Part shown: in pieces, positions 1 to 7,339 of the stretch
Position numbering within the stretch: the first letter of the stretch is position 1
How the letters are laid out: every line of letters begins with the position of its first letter
Source of the DNA: an uncultured Pseudomonas sp.
Lineage (GTDB): Bacteria > Pseudomonadota > Gammaproteobacteria > Pseudomonadales > Pseudomonadaceae
Direction of reading: 5' to 3'
Assembly (NCBI RefSeq): GCF_946885885.1
Contig: NZ_CAMPHN010000111.1
Location: forward strand, 1-14,040
Length of the DNA: 14,040 nt
Notes under the pieces: model-generated
Seen by the model: only the letters and a program-made list of their open reading frames with translations
Database searches by the model: none
What the model was told of the DNA's origin: nothing
Translations under genes and position numbers: made by a program

Positions 1-240
1 ACACCCGGGAAAGGGTGTCCCGGGTATCGCTGTGCTCAACCCAGGCTACAAGCTGTATGTGTAGCCCGGATGCGATCCGGGGGCAGGTTGTGCGGCCGGC
101 ATCGCTCCCCGGATTTCATCCAGGCTACGGGGCTAAAACACAGGTAATCCGTATCCCGGGTCGAGCGAAGCGACACCCGGGAAAGGGTTTCCCGGGTATC
201 GCTGTGCTCAACCCAGGCTACAAGCTGTATGTGTAGCCCG
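1..240. repeat. REP (GTAG-hairpin) array upstream of creB
   Basis: Alternating plus and minus REP-like hairpins, each starting with GTAG (CTAC when inverted) followed by an imperfect stem. The units are a tail at 1-9, a minus unit at 19-49, plus at 61-83, minus at 107-128, plus at 151-181 (GTAT instead of GTAG), minus at 191-221, and a plus unit cut off after GTAGCCCG at 233-240. Two loop types occur: short (CCCGGAT-GCG-ATCCGGG) and long (about 14-nt loop with GAGCGAAGCG or its relatives). Positions 1-68 repeat at 173-240 with a single difference (17 versus 189), so the array is a tandem of a 172-bp unit with about 1.4 copies in view. GTAG-headed hairpins are the known substrate type of RAYT (TnpA-REP) enzymes; no RAYT gene is in the window. 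Confidence 0.88.
61..240 (+). repeat. Composite REP unit, copy A (inverted partner at 9494-9673)
   Basis: This stretch aligns without gaps to the reverse complement of 9494-9673. Positions 61-221 against 9673-9513 differ at 6 of 161 positions; the next 19 bp (222-240 against 9512-9494) differ at 4. Copy A ends inside a REP, and unique sequence leading to creB begins at 241. The high similarity of two copies over 9 kb apart suggests recent duplication or gene conversion. This is read directly from the sequence. Confidence 0.9.
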
Positions 241-301
241 CTTGACGCAGGTTGCCAGCTGTCGCAGGCTCCTCGCCGAGTTGCCCACGAGCAGGACGCC
301 C

Positions 302-1000
302 ATGCCGCATATTTTGATTGTCGAAGACGAAGCCGCGATCGCCGATACCCTGATCTATGCCCTGCAAGCCGAAGGCTTCGGCACCACCTGGCTGTCGCTG
401 GCGCAGGAGGCCCTTGCTTTGCAGGAGCACAGCCCGGCGGATCTGCTGATTCTCGATGTCGGCTTGCCGGATATCAGCGGCTTCGAGGCGTGCAAGCGCT
501 TGCGCCGCTTCTCCGAGGTGCCGGTGATCTTCCTCACCGCACGCAACGAGGAAATCGACCGGGTCGTGGGCCTGGAAATCGGCGCCGACGATTACGTGGT
601 CAAGCCCTTCAGCCCCCGTGAAGTGACGGCGCGGGTCAAGGCCATCCTTAAGCGGGTCGGGCCGCGTTCGGTCGGCCCGCGCGAGGCGACTGCGCCGGCC
701 GCCAACGGCCCCTTTCAGCTGGATCTCGAGCGAGTACAGATCCACTACCGCGGCCAGTTGCTGAGCCTGACCCGCCACGAATTCCGCCTGCTGCAAACCC
801 TGCTCGGCCAACCCGAGCGGGTGTTCAGCCGCGAGCAATTGCTCGACCATCTGGGCGTCGCCGTCGATGTCGGTTACGAGCGCAATATCGACAGCCATAT
901 CAAAAGCCTGCGCGCCAAGCTGCGTGCGGTGGCCGCCGACGCCGAGCCGATCCAGACCCACCGCGGCCTGGGTTACAGCTACTCGCCGAGCCACAGCTGA
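302..1000 (+). CDS. creB: CreB, OmpR-family response regulator
   Basis: A 232-aa two-component response regulator that binds DNA once phosphorylated by CreC. The receiver domain (about 1-118) has the acidic pair E8-D9, phospho-acceptor D52 in LILDVGLPD, T79 and K101 in the VVKPF motif. A linker (119-137) leads to an OmpR/PhoB winged-helix domain (about 138-230) with the usual LTRHEFRLL and RGLGYSYS segments. ATG at 302 is preferred because AGGA (293-296) lies 5 nt upstream and the protein then begins directly with the receiver strand; a TTG at 242 would add 20 unlikely residues. The stop overlaps the creC start by one base (TGATG), indicating translational coupling. The assignment to CreB rather than another OmpR-type regulator rests on pairing with CreC-like and CreD proteins. 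A TTGACG at 242-247 could be a -35 box, but no good -10 follows. Confidence 0.9.
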   Translation: MPHILIVEDEAAIADTLIYALQAEGFGTTWLSLAQEALALQEHSPADLLILDVGLPDISGFEACKRLRRFSEVPVIFLTARNEEIDRVVGLEIGADDYVVKPFSPREVTARVKAILKRVGPRSVGPREATAPAANGPFQLDLERVQIHYRGQLLSLTRHEFRLLQTLLGQPERVFSREQLLDHLGVAVDVGYERNIDSHIKSLRAKLRAVAADAEPIQTHRGLGYSYSPSHS

Positions 1001-2430
1001 TGCCATTGGGCATTCGCATCTTCCTGGTGTATTTCCTCTTCGTCGGCCTGGCCGGCTACTTCGTGCTGAGCACGGTGATGGAGGAAATCCGCCCCGGCGT
1101 GCGCCAGTCCACCGAGGAAACCCTGGTCGACACCGCCAACCTGCTCGCCGAGTTCCTGCGCGATGACCTCAAGGCCGGCAACCTGTCCGAGAGCCGTCTG
1201 CACGAGGTGCTGCGCGCCTACGGCCGGCGCCAGCCGCAGGCGAATATCTGGGGCCTGGAAAAAAACCAGGTCAATCACCGCATCTATGTCACCGACGCCC
1301 AGGGCATTGTCCTGCTCGACTCCGCGGGCGATGCGGTCGGCCAGGATTATTCGCGCTGGAATGACGTCTACCTGACCCTGCGCGGTGAGTACGGCGCGCG
1401 CTCGACTCCCCAGGACGCCGCTGACCCGGATTCTTCGACGATGTACGTGGCGGCGCCGATCAAAGATGGAGAGCAAATTATCGGCGTGGTCTCGGTGGCC
1501 AAACCGAATCGCGCCTTGCAGCCCTATATCGAGCGTTCGCAGCGCCGCCTGAGCTGGCTCGGCGCCGGGCTGATCGGCCTCGGCCTGCTGGTTGGCGGGT
1601 TGCTGTCCTGGTGGCTGAGCGGCTCGCTGCGGCGCCTGACTCGTTATGCCCAGGCTGTCAGCGAGGGCCGCCGCGCGGAGTTGCCGGCCCTGCGCGGCGG
1701 CGAGCTGGCGCAACTGGCCGATGCGGTCGAGCGCATGCGCACCGAGCTGGAAGGCAAGGCCTACGTCGAACGCTACGTGCACACCCTGACCCACGAACTG
1801 AAAAGCCCGCTGGCGGCGATTCGCGGCGCCGCCGAATTGCTCCAGGGCGAAATGCCGAGCGAACAGCGCCAGCGCTTCGTCGCCAATATCGACCAGGAAA
1901 GCGCGCGCATGCAGCAACTGATCGAGCGTCTGCTGCACCTGGCGCTGGTCGAGCAACGCCAAGGCCTGGAAGAGCAGGTGGCGGTGCCGCTGCATGAACT
2001 GGTCGAAAGTCTGTTGCAGGCGCAAATGGCGCGCATCGAAAACGCCGGCTTGCAGGTGGAGAATCGCCTGGCGGTGGATTTGAAGGTGCGCGGCGAACGC
2101 TTTCTGCTGCGCCAGGCGCTGGCCAACCTGCTCGATAACGCCCTGGATTTCACTCCGGCTGGCGGGCTGATCCGCTTCGATGCGGCGTTGCATGGCGAGC
2201 GCATCGAACTGCGCTTGTTCAACCAGGGCGGAGCGATTCCCGACTACGCCCTGGCGCGCCTGAGCGAACGCTTCTACTCGCTGCCGCGCCCCGGCAGCGG
2301 CCGCAAAAGCACCGGCCTGGGTTTGAACTTCGTCGAGGAAGTGATGCAACTGCATGGTGGCGAACTGCGCGTCGCTAACGTCGACGGCGGCGTCGAGGCG
2401 TGCCTGAGCCTGGCGCTCGGTGGCGCATAA
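1000..2430 (+). CDS. creC: CreC, membrane sensor histidine kinase
   Basis: A 476-aa inner-membrane sensor kinase, close to the usual CreC length. TM1 is about 7-26, a periplasmic sensor region runs about 27-183, and TM2 is about 184-207, followed by a HAMP-like linker (208-258). The H-box HTLTHELKSP places the phosphorylated histidine at H265. The ATPase domain shows the N-box LANLLDNALDF (N376, N380) and the G-box TGLGLNF (438-444). The start ATG overlaps the creB stop, so the two genes are one transcription and translation unit. In known systems CreC phosphorylates CreB in response to carbon-source shifts and, in Pseudomonas, to beta-lactam or PBP4 inhibition. All kinase motifs are present, so it should be active. 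creD does not follow it directly. Confidence 0.9.
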   Translation: MPLGIRIFLVYFLFVGLAGYFVLSTVMEEIRPGVRQSTEETLVDTANLLAEFLRDDLKAGNLSESRLHEVLRAYGRRQPQANIWGLEKNQVNHRIYVTDAQGIVLLDSAGDAVGQDYSRWNDVYLTLRGEYGARSTPQDAADPDSSTMYVAAPIKDGEQIIGVVSVAKPNRALQPYIERSQRRLSWLGAGLIGLGLLVGGLLSWWLSGSLRRLTRYAQAVSEGRRAELPALRGGELAQLADAVERMRTELEGKAYVERYVHTLTHELKSPLAAIRGAAELLQGEMPSEQRQRFVANIDQESARMQQLIERLLHLALVEQRQGLEEQVAVPLHELVESLLQAQMARIENAGLQVENRLAVDLKVRGERFLLRQALANLLDNALDFTPAGGLIRFDAALHGERIELRLFNQGGAIPDYALARLSERFYSLPRPGSGRKSTGLGLNFVEEVMQLHGGELRVANVDGGVEACLSLALGGA

Positions 2431-2570
2431 GGCTCCTCGTCCGGTGCCGAGTTTCTTGCGCCAGTACCGCGCAGATGCTCTGATTCCCTTGCCGGGTTGG
2501 TTACTATCCCTACGCCGCGCCCTTGCGCTGCCGACATCCACAGTAAAAACGACCAGACAGGAAGCACTGC

Positions 2571-3005
2571 ATGAAAACAGTCGCCGAGATTCTCAGAGCC
2601 AAACCCCAGGCTGCGGTCTATAGCGTCAGCCCGACCACCTCGGTGCTCGATGGGGTCAAATTGATGGCCGAAAAAGGCATCGGTGCGTTAGTGGTGCTGG
2701 ACCACGGCCGCCTCGCCGGGATCGTCAGCGAGCGTGACTACGCGCGCAAGGTGGCGTTGCTGGAGCGCTCGGCGTTCGGCGCGCAGATCAGCGAGATCAT
2801 GACCGCCGACGTGATTACCATCGGCCCGCGCGACACCTTGCAATATTGCATGCAGTTGATGACCGACCGGCATTTGCGCCACCTGCCGGTGCTGGCCGAA
2901 GGCGAATTGATCGGCCTGCTGTCGATTGGCGACCTGGTCAAGGAGACCATCGCCGAGCAGGCCAGTCTGATTCAGCAGCTCGAACAGTACATCCGCGGCG
3001 AGTAG
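2571..3005 (+). CDS. Tandem CBS-domain protein
   Basis: A 144-aa cytoplasmic protein made almost entirely of a CBS pair (a Bateman module): CBS1 about 8-64 and CBS2 about 76-130, ending in a short helical tail. Each domain carries the S-x-x-D type ribose-contact motif (SERD at 53-56, SIGD at 118-121), so binding of an adenine nucleotide such as AMP or ATP is likely. No catalytic domain is fused, so it is probably a stand-alone regulatory or energy-sensing protein; the partner is unknown. CAGGAAG (2558-2564) provides the ribosome site about 8 nt before the ATG. It lies 140 nt beyond creC on the same strand. The spacer shows no clear promoter or terminator, so read-through from creBC is possible. 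Its stop is only 4 nt from the stop of the convergent acetyltransferase gene. Confidence 0.92.
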   Translation: MKTVAEILRAKPQAAVYSVSPTTSVLDGVKLMAEKGIGALVVLDHGRLAGIVSERDYARKVALLERSAFGAQISEIMTADVITIGPRDTLQYCMQLMTDRHLRHLPVLAEGELIGLLSIGDLVKETIAEQASLIQQLEQYIRGE

Positions 3006-3009
3006 CGTT

Positions 3010-3453
3010 TCAGCGCGGTAGAGACTTGCACATGAACGCCGCTGCCGCCGGGCACAGGCCGGCGAACTGCCGGGTGGCGGCGATCGCCCGGGGCGCCGTG
3101 GCGCGTTCGGCCTGGCGGTAACCGCGTTGGCTGAAGAAGGCCTCGGCCGTGGTGGTGAGCAGATAGAGGGTTTGCGCGCCTTGGGCCGCCGCATGCCGTT
3201 CGGCATGTGCCACCAGCAACTGCCCCAACCCTTGGCCGCGTGCCGCGTCTGCCACCGCCAGGGAGCGCAGCAGGACATCGCGGCCATGCATTTCCAGGCC
3301 CACCAGGCCGAGCAGATGGCCGTCGCCTCTACAGCCGAACAGGCGCAGTCGATTCGCCGGGTCCTGCAGATCGTCGGTGGGCAGGCCGCAGGCGGCCAGT
3401 AGTTGCTGCGCATGCCGGTCGATTTCGACCACTTCGATAACCACCTGCTTCAT
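3010..3453 (-). CDS. arsN2: ArsN2-like GNAT N-acetyltransferase
   Basis: A 147-aa single-domain GNAT enzyme. The acetyl-CoA pyrophosphate loop is visible as R72-G-Q-G-L-G77 after the LLRSLAVA strand (61-68), followed by the YLLTTTAEAFFSQRGYR segment (97-113). The C-terminal TRQFAGLCPAAAAFM matches what I know of the ArsN2 family, which is associated with arsenic-resistance operons; the true substrate here is not certain. The ATG at 3453 is chosen because GAGGAG (3460-3465 on the minus strand) sits 6 nt upstream; the longer reading frame adds 12 unconvincing residues. No arsR, arsB or arsC is nearby. It lies 60 nt downstream of the DUF6151 gene on the same strand, so the two may be co-transcribed. 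Confidence 0.85.
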   Translation of the reverse strand: MKQVVIEVVEIDRHAQQLLAACGLPTDDLQDPANRLRLFGCRGDGHLLGLVGLEMHGRDVLLRSLAVADAARGQGLGQLLVAHAERHAAAQGAQTLYLLTTTAEAFFSQRGYRQAERATAPRAIAATRQFAGLCPAAAAFMCKSLPR

Positions 3454-3513
3454 TGCATACTCCTCGACTGCACCGCGCTCATGCGGCAACCCCTCCTTGG
3501 CATCTATCGGCGG

Positions 3514-4110
3514 CTACGCCGCAACCGTCAAGCCTGCCCGCTCTTCGGGGCTGAGCACCTTGGGCTCGACAATCGGCGTGTTGCTGCCGGGGATAAAGAA
3601 CGGCGTGTGCTTGTAGCTGCCGTCCAGGCGGGTTTTGAGCAGCCGGGCAATGATGCGCAGCATGGCCGACGGCAGGCCGAACGCCTTGGGTTTGGGCTCG
3701 CCGATGGCACAGTCGGTGTAGACCTGTGTACGTACCGGGCCGAAGGTTTCATCGAGGGGTGCCTGCGCCGAGCCCAGGCAGTTATGCACTAAACCGACGA
3801 AGGACAGCTGGTAATTGGGCGCGGTATTGCCGATCGGCGTATTGCAACAGCGGGCGTACCAGCGCAGCAGGCCCTTTTCGCTAAGACGCATGCACGCCAG
3901 TTGCTCGATGCCGTCGGTGAACGCCAGATTCTTCGGAATGGTTTGCACGACATCGGTACCGCCCCGGCTATCGAGGACCTGCGTCTCGCGGCCGAGAAAG
4001 CGGGCGAAGGCCTGGCAATCGCGGCAATAGCAGATGGCGCGGTTGAGGCCGTTGTTCAGTTCCAGCGTGCCTTTGAGCTTGCCGCAACTACAACTTATCG
4101 GATGGGACAT
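3514..4110 (-). CDS. DUF6151 / GFA-like cysteine-rich protein
   Basis: A 198-aa protein recognised as DUF6151, a relative of the GFA/CENP-V zinc-binding fold. Likely metal ligands are C7-x-C9 (SCSCG), C27-x-C29-x-x-C32 (CYCRDC) and C88-C89 (ARCCNTPIGN). C73 is an additional cysteine. The conserved-looking GLLRWYARCCNTPIG segment is at 80-94. GFA-fold proteins bind zinc, and one member acts on S-hydroxymethylglutathione, but no reaction can be assigned to this family from sequence. The ATG at 4110 has AAGGAGC upstream with a spacing of about 9 nt; an alternative GTG at 4137 lies upstream of that site and is rejected. No signal peptide or membrane segment is present. It is the probable first gene of a two-gene unit with the acetyltransferase. 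Confidence 0.84.
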   Translation of the reverse strand: MSHPISCSCGKLKGTLELNNGLNRAICYCRDCQAFARFLGRETQVLDSRGGTDVVQTIPKNLAFTDGIEQLACMRLSEKGLLRWYARCCNTPIGNTAPNYQLSFVGLVHNCLGSAQAPLDETFGPVRTQVYTDCAIGEPKPKAFGLPSAMLRIIARLLKTRLDGSYKHTPFFIPGSNTPIVEPKVLSPEERAGLTVAA

Positions 4111-4202
4111 GGGGTTGCGCTCCTTGTGCTTGGGCACCGTCGATTTGCGCTTGAGCGTAGCGGCATTCGAGCCGGCGCTCCATCACCCGTATGCCGATAG
4201 CT

Positions 4203-4230
4203 GGGATATCGCGGCTGACGGAAATATCCC
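4203..4230. other. Inverted repeat GGGATAT/ATATCCC
   Basis: Perfect 7-bp arms (4203-4209 and 4224-4230) around a 14-nt spacer, in the 136-bp gap between the amidohydrolase stop and the DUF6151 start. No T-run follows on the minus strand, so it is more likely an operator-like site for the DUF6151/acetyltransferase pair, or a chance repeat, than a terminator. Confidence 0.35.
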
Positions 4231-4246
4231 GGTTTGTGCGACGGGC

Positions 4247-4993
4247 TCAACCATCGATTGAAAGTAGCTCGCCCTGCCAGCCGTGCGCATCCTTTTGTGC
4301 GATTACCAGGTAGCTGCCGGGTCCGAGGGCTTCCACCACTAGTTGGCCGTCGGGTGCCCAGATGGCGCTTCTGCCGGCGGAGATATAGGGCCCGGCCGGG
4401 CCGGCGTGGTTGGCCAGCAGGGTGGTCATGCCGTAGTCGGCGGCGTAACGACGCAGGTTGGCGGCATCCTGGGGGTAACCCTTCTGCGATACCAGTACCC
4501 CGGCCAGGTACAGCGAGGCGCCCGTGGCGGCGGCGCGTTGCGCGTGTTGTTGGTGATTGGTATCGGCGCAGACCGCCAGCACGAAGGATTCGCCGGCCAG
4601 CTCATGGCGCTCGGCAGCGCGTGCGCCCTCGCTGGCAAAAGCCATTTCGCTGGGGTCCAGGTGCTGTTTGTAATAGAGGTTGGTGCGGCCATCGGGAAAT
4701 AAGCTGATGGCGCCGATATAGGGCAGTGGCGAACCGCTCGGCAAGGGTGCGCCGAGCACCACGGTCATGCTGCCCCCTTCGAGCAATTGGCGAATGGGCG
4801 CGAGCAGGGCGCCCTGCGGATGCACGATGCAGCTGCCCAGCGCCGGCAGTTCGTAACCGCTCAGCGACAGTTCGGGAAACACCAGGATATCGACCTCGGC
4901 CGCCTGGGCCGCGGCGATAAAGCGGCAGTGGATGTCGACGTTGGCGGCGAGGTCGGCGGCAACCGATAGGGATTGGGCGGCGGCGATACGCAT
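4247..4993 (-). CDS. Carbon-nitrogen hydrolase (nitrilase superfamily)
   Basis: A 248-aa cytoplasmic amidase/nitrilase-fold enzyme of normal length for a single-domain member. The Glu-Lys-Cys catalytic triad reads as E41 (FPELSLSGYE), K109 (YYKQHLDPSE) and C142 (AVCADTNH). These enzymes hydrolyse non-peptide C-N bonds in amides, carbamoyl compounds or nitriles; the substrate cannot be told from sequence, and the residues after the nucleophile (C-A-D-T-N-H) do not point to a well-known subfamily. The start ATG at 4993 has AGAGG about 6 nt upstream. It lies 96 nt downstream of the protease gene on the same strand, with a strong stem-loop between them, so co-transcription is uncertain. Confidence 0.88.
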   Translation of the reverse strand: MRIAAAQSLSVAADLAANVDIHCRFIAAAQAAEVDILVFPELSLSGYELPALGSCIVHPQGALLAPIRQLLEGGSMTVVLGAPLPSGSPLPYIGAISLFPDGRTNLYYKQHLDPSEMAFASEGARAAERHELAGESFVLAVCADTNHQQHAQRAAATGASLYLAGVLVSQKGYPQDAANLRRYAADYGMTTLLANHAGPAGPYISAGRSAIWAPDGQLVVEALGPGSYLVIAQKDAHGWQGELLSIDG

Positions 4994-5051
4994 GGCGGGC
5001 CTCTGGCGAGAAATGGGCGGGGCCGGCTTCGGCGTTGAGCGGTCGCTATCG

Positions 5052-5082
5052 GGCCCCGGGGCAGTTTGCCCGCCCTGGGGCC
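5052..5082 (-). terminator. Strong GC stem-loop after the protease gene
   Basis: GGCCCCGGGG (5052-5061) and CCCTGGGGCC (5073-5082) form a 10-position stem with one imperfect pair and an 11-nt loop, starting 8 nt after the protease stop. No T-run follows on the minus strand, so it is not a classic intrinsic terminator; it could act as an mRNA 3' stabiliser or a weak stop before the amidohydrolase gene. Confidence 0.45.
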
Positions 5083-5089
5083 GGGTTGG

Positions 5090-6658
5090 CTATTCGTAAC
5101 GCCAGTGCAGGGTTACCCCGGAGAACGCCGAGTAGGCGCGCAGGCCGAGATGCCAGGTGCCCGCCGCCGGATTTTCGTGGGTGCAGGTTTCCTGGTTGCC
5201 GTTCTTGTACGGCCGGCAAGTCCATTGGCTGGTGGTCGGTCGACTGCCCAGGCGGGTGTAGAGATCGGCATCGCCACTCCCGCCGCTGATGCTGACGACC
5301 AGACGCTGGGTGCCGCTGGGCACGTTGACGCTCTGGTAGAGCCAGGCACCGCGCGCGGCCGCGAGGTTGCTATAGGTCTTCTCCTGGGCGTTGCCGCCGC
5401 CACCGCCACTGGCGTCGCAGCCTTGCTGGTCGATCAGGTCGCTGGCCAGCTTGGCCTTGACGATGCCGTAGCCGTAGTAGACATCGCGCCCGCCGGTGCC
5501 GCGGTCCTGGGCGGTCAGGTTGACCACGTTGCGGATCTGCTGCGCGGTGCATTGGCGGTGCCGGCTCCATACCAGGGCATAGACCGCCGAGACATGTGGG
5601 GTGGCCATGGAGGTGCCGTTGTAGCTCGCATAGGTGTTGCCGGGCGTGGTCGAGCGTACGCCCACGCCTGGCGCGGAGACTTCGACCTGGTTGTTGTACT
5701 GGGAGAACGAGGCGCGATTGCCGTTGCTGTCGACCGCCGCCACCGACACCACCGAATCGTAGGACGCCGGGTAAGACAGGCTGCTGGTGCCGCTGTTACC
5801 GGCGGCGGCGACCACCAGCACGCCGTTCTGGTAGGCCGCATCCATGGCGTTGCGTTCGGTGGTCGACGAAGCGCCACCGCCCAGGCTCATGCTGATCACC
5901 GTGGAGCCCGCGTCGCGGCACTGCTGGATGGCCATCACCAGATCGGAGCCATAGGCCCAATTACCGCTGTCGTTGAACACCTTGACGATATGCAGGCCGA
6001 GGTTGCCCGACGGGCTCACCCCGACTACGCCGAGATCGTTACCGCCCAAGGCGGCGATGGTGCCGGCGACATGGGTGCCGTGGCCGTCGCCATCGGTGTA
6101 CCAGTTGCCGCTGTCGACGCTGCCGTAGCCGTCGTTGCCGGTAATCCCGGCGGAGGGCAGATCCTGGTGGCCGAGGTCGTAGCCGCTGTCGACGATGCAC
6201 ACCTTCATATTGGAAATAGTGCTGTCGGGCAGTTGATCGGCCTGCACCATCGGGATGCCGTAGGGCACTTGTTCGGCCATCAGGTAACGGCGCGGGTCGA
6301 GTTCGATATAGGCCACGGCGGGGTTGGCCTTGAGTTGCTTCAGCTGGCCGGGGGTCAAGCGCGCGACACTGGCCGATTGTTTTTCCAGGTGCATCAGCGC
6401 TTTGGCATTGGCTTGGTCGAGCAGCCGCTGCGCTGCGCGGTGCTCGAACTTGCCGGCGCTGAGCGGTGCCGGCTGATCGGCCTTGCCCATCAGGGACGGC
6501 GACAGTTCCTTGTATTTGATGATGTAGCGCAGAGGTTCCTGTTCCTGGGTGGCCGTCAGCGCCTGTGTGGAGAAGCTGGGTTGCTCCGCGGCGTGAGCCT
6601 GAGCCAGGCCTGCTGTCATCACCAGCAGTGCCAAAGTCGTCCGTTGAATTCGTTGCAT
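5090..6658 (-). CDS. Secreted S8 (subtilisin-like) serine protease with PPC domain
   Basis: A 522-aa preproprotein. The signal peptide is about 1-23 (basic start, hydrophobic LALLVMTAGLA, AHA cleavage region). An I9-type propeptide (about 43-127) ends in AVAYIELDPRR. The S8 catalytic domain (about 131-410) has D157 (VDSGYD), H193 (DGHGTHVAGT), oxyanion N288 (AAGNSG) and S350 (NGTSMATPH). A glycine linker (418-422) leads to a C-terminal PPC domain (about 425-520; SGGSGDADLYTR, YSAFSGVTLHW), a domain commonly found on secreted proteases and usually removed during maturation. All catalytic residues are present, so an active extracellular endoprotease is expected. AAGGAG (6666-6671) lies 7 nt before the ATG. 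An AT-rich promoter-like patch lies about 80-130 bp upstream. Confidence 0.95.
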   Translation of the reverse strand: MQRIQRTTLALLVMTAGLAQAHAAEQPSFSTQALTATQEQEPLRYIIKYKELSPSLMGKADQPAPLSAGKFEHRAAQRLLDQANAKALMHLEKQSASVARLTPGQLKQLKANPAVAYIELDPRRYLMAEQVPYGIPMVQADQLPDSTISNMKVCIVDSGYDLGHQDLPSAGITGNDGYGSVDSGNWYTDGDGHGTHVAGTIAALGGNDLGVVGVSPSGNLGLHIVKVFNDSGNWAYGSDLVMAIQQCRDAGSTVISMSLGGGASSTTERNAMDAAYQNGVLVVAAAGNSGTSSLSYPASYDSVVSVAAVDSNGNRASFSQYNNQVEVSAPGVGVRSTTPGNTYASYNGTSMATPHVSAVYALVWSRHRQCTAQQIRNVVNLTAQDRGTGGRDVYYGYGIVKAKLASDLIDQQGCDASGGGGGNAQEKTYSNLAAARGAWLYQSVNVPSGTQRLVVSISGGSGDADLYTRLGSRPTTSQWTCRPYKNGNQETCTHENPAAGTWHLGLRAYSAFSGVTLHWRYE

Positions 6659-6704
6659 GTCCTATCTCCTTGATTGTTATCTGCCGCCGGATGCGGCTGT
6701 GCAA

Positions 6705-6714
6705 ACCCTAGGGT
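6705..6714. promoter_or_regulatory. Palindrome ACCCTAGGGT in the protease leader
   Basis: A perfect 10-bp palindrome with a CTAG core, 47 bp upstream of the protease start codon. CTAG is generally rare in enterobacterial and pseudomonad genomes and often marks operator sites, so it could be a repressor site; no regulator can be named. Confidence 0.25.
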
Positions 6715-6737
6715 ATTGGGCGAAAAAGCCAAGCCCG

Positions 6738-6785
6738 TTTGTCGTTTTTGTTAAAAAATATTCAATAAAATCAATAATTTGTGGC
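6738..6785 (-). promoter_or_regulatory. AT-rich promoter-like patch for the protease gene
   Basis: A markedly AT-rich stretch in otherwise GC-rich DNA. Read on the minus strand it contains TTGATT and, 15 nt later, TAACAA, a weak sigma-70-like pair. The composition contrast is clear; the exact boxes are inferred and uncertain. Confidence 0.35.
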
Positions 6786-6796
6786 GAAATACAGCG

Positions 6797-6818
6797 ATCC
6801 CTCCAGCGTCGGAGGGAT
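6797..6818. other. Perfect 8-bp hairpin ATCCCTCC/GGAGGGAT
   Basis: Arms 6797-6804 and 6811-6818 with a 6-nt loop, immediately upstream (minus-strand sense) of the AT-rich patch. There is no T-run on either side, so an operator-like role is more plausible than termination. Confidence 0.4.
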
Positions 6819-7339
6819 GCCGCTGCAATGCCTGGGAGCCTCGATCCGCGGTCGATCTTCAGCGCTGCTGCGCGCCGAGCGATAACGCCGTCGTCGAGGG
6901 GGGGCGCCTGTGCGATCCATGCTGTTACTGGGGCATGCGGTGCTCCGGATATGCCTCGGCCATGACGCAACGGCGGCGCCAATGCCAAGCGGTAAGGACG
7001 ATGTAAATGCGGGTGACCGCGTCAGCGGGTTCAGTCGAATAAGGCGCTAGCGGATACGGATGGTTCCGGCGACTTTTGGGGGCAAGGGCTGACCGGTGGT
7101 GAGGGGCGACGCAAGCGGTCGCTATTGGCTGGGACAATGCCGGCGGCGCTGTCGATAAGGTGGCTATGGCGGCTTGCGCCAGGCGTTACGCCGATCCATC
7201 TACGATTGATCATTGCCGTTCCCTCTCCGATTGGATAAATCTTCAGTGGCAGAGCGCCTGTCTCCTTGTGAGTGACAGGCAACTTAGTACTTTAGTGCAG
7301 AAAAATTTGAGTTCGATATCAGCCGATCAACGGTTCTGA

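Noticed and set aside
15..236. 73-codon frame over the left REP array, with a similar 72-codon frame at 9716-9498 (minus)
   Set aside because: The two peptides are similar only because the DNA repeat is duplicated in inverted orientation; the frames run through REP hairpins and have no ribosome site.
242..247. TTGACG as a creB -35 box
   Set aside because: A good -35 match, but the sequence 16-18 bp downstream (GCAGGCTC) does not resemble a -10 box.
979..2541. 520-codon minus-strand frame opposite creC
   Set aside because: It is the mirror frame of a high-GC gene; the creC strand carries all kinase motifs, while this one has an Ala/Gln/Arg-rich shadow composition.
5066..6673. 535-codon plus-strand frame opposite the protease
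   Set aside because: The protease frame has an intact signal peptide, catalytic triad and PPC domain; the opposite frame is a Gly/Ala/Val/His-rich shadow.
7031..7213. 60-codon minus-strand frame with a purine-rich leader (GAGAGGGA)
   Set aside because: Composition is biased to Pro, Ser and Arg, no family is recognised and no conserved context is visible; kept only as a remark on the intergenic region.
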